NCBI GenBank assembly: GCA_046296435.1
Contig: JBKBLI010000098.1
Coordinates: 1-7,325, forward strand
DNA length: 7,325 bases
Source: M3007 sp046296435
Lineage (GTDB): Bacteria; Bacteroidota; Bacteroidia; Chitinophagales; Saprospiraceae
Direction of reading: 5' to 3'
Shown here: positions 5,752 to 7,325 of the stretch, piece after piece
How the letters are laid out: the number at the start of each line of letters is the position of its first letter
Position numbering within the stretch: the first letter of the stretch is position 1
Notes under the pieces: model-generated
What the model saw: the letters and a program-made list of their open reading frames with translations, nothing else
Databases searched by the model: none
Told to the model about the DNA's origin: nothing
Position numbers and translations under genes: made by a program

Positions 5752-7197
5752 ATGACAGTCAGGAATTTGACCCTTACACTTTGCTTTTTCGTCGCCGCAC
5801 TGGCCTTGCATGCACAGGACGGCGGCGCTTATCGTTCATTCACTCCTGCCGATCAGTGGGAGTTGGGTCTGAACGCCGGCCTGCCATTCATCAATGGCGA
5901 TATCGACGCCAAATTCCCGGGGATCGGCGCCGGTCTGCACGTACGCAAATCTTTGGACAATATCTTCTCGATTCGGGCTAACGTATTGTACGCCCAAACG
6001 AAAAACGAAGGCGGCAACAACGACACGCGCAAGTCTGAAATGTCTCCTTGGTTGAGCGGTAGCGCCCAGTTGGTCGTGGCCGTCAACAACATGCGCTTCA
6101 ACAAGCCCTATCGCAAAGTACTCTTCAACGTCTTTGCCGGCGTGGGCGCTAACCAGTTTACAACCAAGTTCGAAAACGTCCCTCAAGCCTCCGGCGCAGC
6201 CACCAATGAGTATAAAAGCGATCTCAACGCGCATGCAGAATTGGGCGCCGGCTTGGCCTTCCGCGTAGGTCCGCGCTTCAACTTCGGCCTGGAGCATCAG
6301 GTCATCTCCGTATTCGGACGCAGCGCCGACCTGCTTGACAGCGACCAAAACGTAGGCCGCAACGTAACCACCTTCCGCGACTTCCTGCACTATCCCAACC
6401 TGCGCCTCAACTTCAACATCGGCAAAGGCAAAGCTGAGCCTGCTTACTGGGCCAACCCCCTCGCTCAGGTGTCAGACGCCATTGCCGCCCTGGAAGCCCG
6501 CCCGGTCTATGACCCGACCGACACCGACGGCGACGGCGTGATCGACGCCATCGATCAGGAAATCAACAGCCCTGCCGGCGCCCGCGTGGACTCCCGCGGC
6601 GTCACCCTCGACAGCGACGGCGACAGCGTGCCCGACTACAAAGATAAAGAGCCTTTCTCTCCTCCGGGCTTCCCGGTCAACGCCGACGGCGTAGCCCAGG
6701 TGCCCAAAGCCATCACTGAAGCCGATGTCAATCGTATCGTTGACGCCAAAATTGCTCAAATCAAGTTGCCCGATGTATCGGTAAGTTGGTTCCTGCCCAG
6801 CATCAACTTTGTCACCGGCCGCTCCGATATCCGCACTTCCGAGTATGAGAAACTCTACCAGATCGCTAACGTGCTCAAGAGCAATCCGGGCGTAAAAATA
6901 GTCGTAACCGGCCACACAGACGGTACCGGTTCGGAAGCCAACAACAATGTGCTGTCCTACAACCGCGCCAAATCAGCCATCGATTTCCTCGTTTCGAAGC
7001 ACGGCATCAGCGCCGATCGCCTCATCCTCAACTGGGCCGGCGAATCCCAAATGCTGATCCCCGCCAAAGGATCGAACGCGACCAACCGTCGTTCGGAATT
7101 CCGCGTCGCCAAAGACGAGAAAAACATGGATCCGCCCACGCCGACCACCGACGGCCGCAAGGGCAATATGCAAGGTAACAAAGACGCAGGCTACTAA
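5752..7197 (+). CDS. OmpA-family outer-membrane protein with beta-barrel, TSP3 calcium repeats and peptidoglycan-binding domain
   Basis: This 481-residue envelope protein begins with a signal peptide (1-22): a hydrophobic LTLTLCFFVAALALHAQ core, probably cut after the Gln at 22. Residues about 35-225 show alternating hydrophobic and polar strands with glycines, as in small outer-membrane beta-barrels. Two thrombospondin-type-3 calcium-binding repeats follow, DTDGDGVIDAID (257-268) and DSDGDSVPDYKD (287-298). The OmpA C-terminal domain spans about 345-452, with VVTGHTDGTGSEANNN (384-399) and LSYNRAKSAIDFL (401-413). Asp390 and Arg405, 15 residues apart, match the diaminopimelate-binding pair of OmpA. 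NRRSEFRV (445-452) closes the domain, and a hydrophilic tail of about 30 residues follows. The protein probably ties the outer membrane to peptidoglycan. I chose the ATG at 5752 because the in-frame ATG at 5629 would bury the signal peptide behind 41 basic residues. A strong terminator follows directly. Confidence 0.95.
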   Translation: MTVRNLTLTLCFFVAALALHAQDGGAYRSFTPADQWELGLNAGLPFINGDIDAKFPGIGAGLHVRKSLDNIFSIRANVLYAQTKNEGGNNDTRKSEMSPWLSGSAQLVVAVNNMRFNKPYRKVLFNVFAGVGANQFTTKFENVPQASGAATNEYKSDLNAHAELGAGLAFRVGPRFNFGLEHQVISVFGRSADLLDSDQNVGRNVTTFRDFLHYPNLRLNFNIGKGKAEPAYWANPLAQVSDAIAALEARPVYDPTDTDGDGVIDAIDQEINSPAGARVDSRGVTLDSDGDSVPDYKDKEPFSPPGFPVNADGVAQVPKAITEADVNRIVDAKIAQIKLPDVSVSWFLPSINFVTGRSDIRTSEYEKLYQIANVLKSNPGVKIVVTGHTDGTGSEANNNVLSYNRAKSAIDFLVSKHGISADRLILNWAGESQMLIPAKGSNATNRRSEFRVAKDEKNMDPPTPTTDGRKGNMQGNKDAGY

Positions 7198-7223
7198 TTG
7201 CCCGCGCCAAACGCTACAAGCTT

Positions 7224-7263
7224 TCAAGGGCGATCCTGCGCGCAGGGTCGCCCTTGATTTTTT
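7224..7263 (+). terminator. Strong intrinsic terminator after the OmpA gene
   Basis: The arm 7224-7240 pairs with 7241-7257 over its full length with a single T-G wobble, giving about 15 base pairs closed by a CGCG tetraloop. Six T (7258-7263) follow. It begins 26 bases past the stop at 7197. The opposite strand lacks a matching T-run, so it should work in the plus direction only. Confidence 0.9.
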
Positions 7264-7325
7264 GCAACGTCGTCGCCCCCCCCGCCCTTCAGTATCGACC
7301 CTTGTTGTCAGGCGGCAAGCGGACG

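Noticed and set aside
7276..7283. Run of eight C as a possible phase-variable tract
   Set aside because: It is not inside a recognisable gene or promoter in this window, so there is nothing for it to switch on the available evidence.

Overview
The window looks like part of a Bacteroidota chromosome, probably from a GC-rich lineage such as Saprospiria or a relative. This placement is an inference. It rests on the Bacteroidota-type -7 promoter motif TAnnTTTG upstream of several genes, on the OmpA protein with thrombospondin-type-3 (TSP3) calcium repeats and an ALHAQ-type signal-peptide end, and on a cysteine-rich CWC domain. No 16S rRNA or other taxonomic marker is present.

Left part, 1-1283, minus strand: two overlapping genes of a restriction-modification type locus. 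Upstream is a 226-residue DNA-methylase-like protein with a clean SAM-binding motif I but no visible NPPY motif. Downstream is the N-terminal 207 residues of an Eco57I/N6-adenine methylase family protein, which has NPPY but a variant motif I. The second gene runs off the left edge. This part is visibly AT-richer than the rest and is probably accessory DNA.

Middle, 1420-3676: a PLP-dependent enzyme of the ACC deaminase/D-cysteine desulfhydrase family (minus strand, GTG start) is divergent from a THUMP-domain 23S rRNA m2G methyltransferase (plus strand, RlmL type). A 91-bp AT-rich spacer separates them. A hairpin plus T-run terminator follows the rRNA methyltransferase.

Right part, 3812-7197, plus strand: dihydroneopterin aldolase (FolB, folate synthesis) fused in frame to a cysteine-rich CWC domain; an amino-acid dehydrogenase of the Glu/Leu/Phe/Val family with its own promoter-like box and a Shine-Dalgarno-like AGGAG; and an OmpA-family outer-membrane protein (signal peptide, beta-barrel, TSP3 linker, peptidoglycan-binding OmpA domain). 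A very strong intrinsic terminator closes the run at 7224-7263. I see nothing supportable in the last 62 bases apart from a run of eight C.

The right-hand genes are housekeeping functions that need not act in one pathway. The two most unusual items are the FolB-CWC fusion and the pair of methylase proteins with complementary motifs. No tRNA, rRNA, CRISPR array or insertion sequence was seen.
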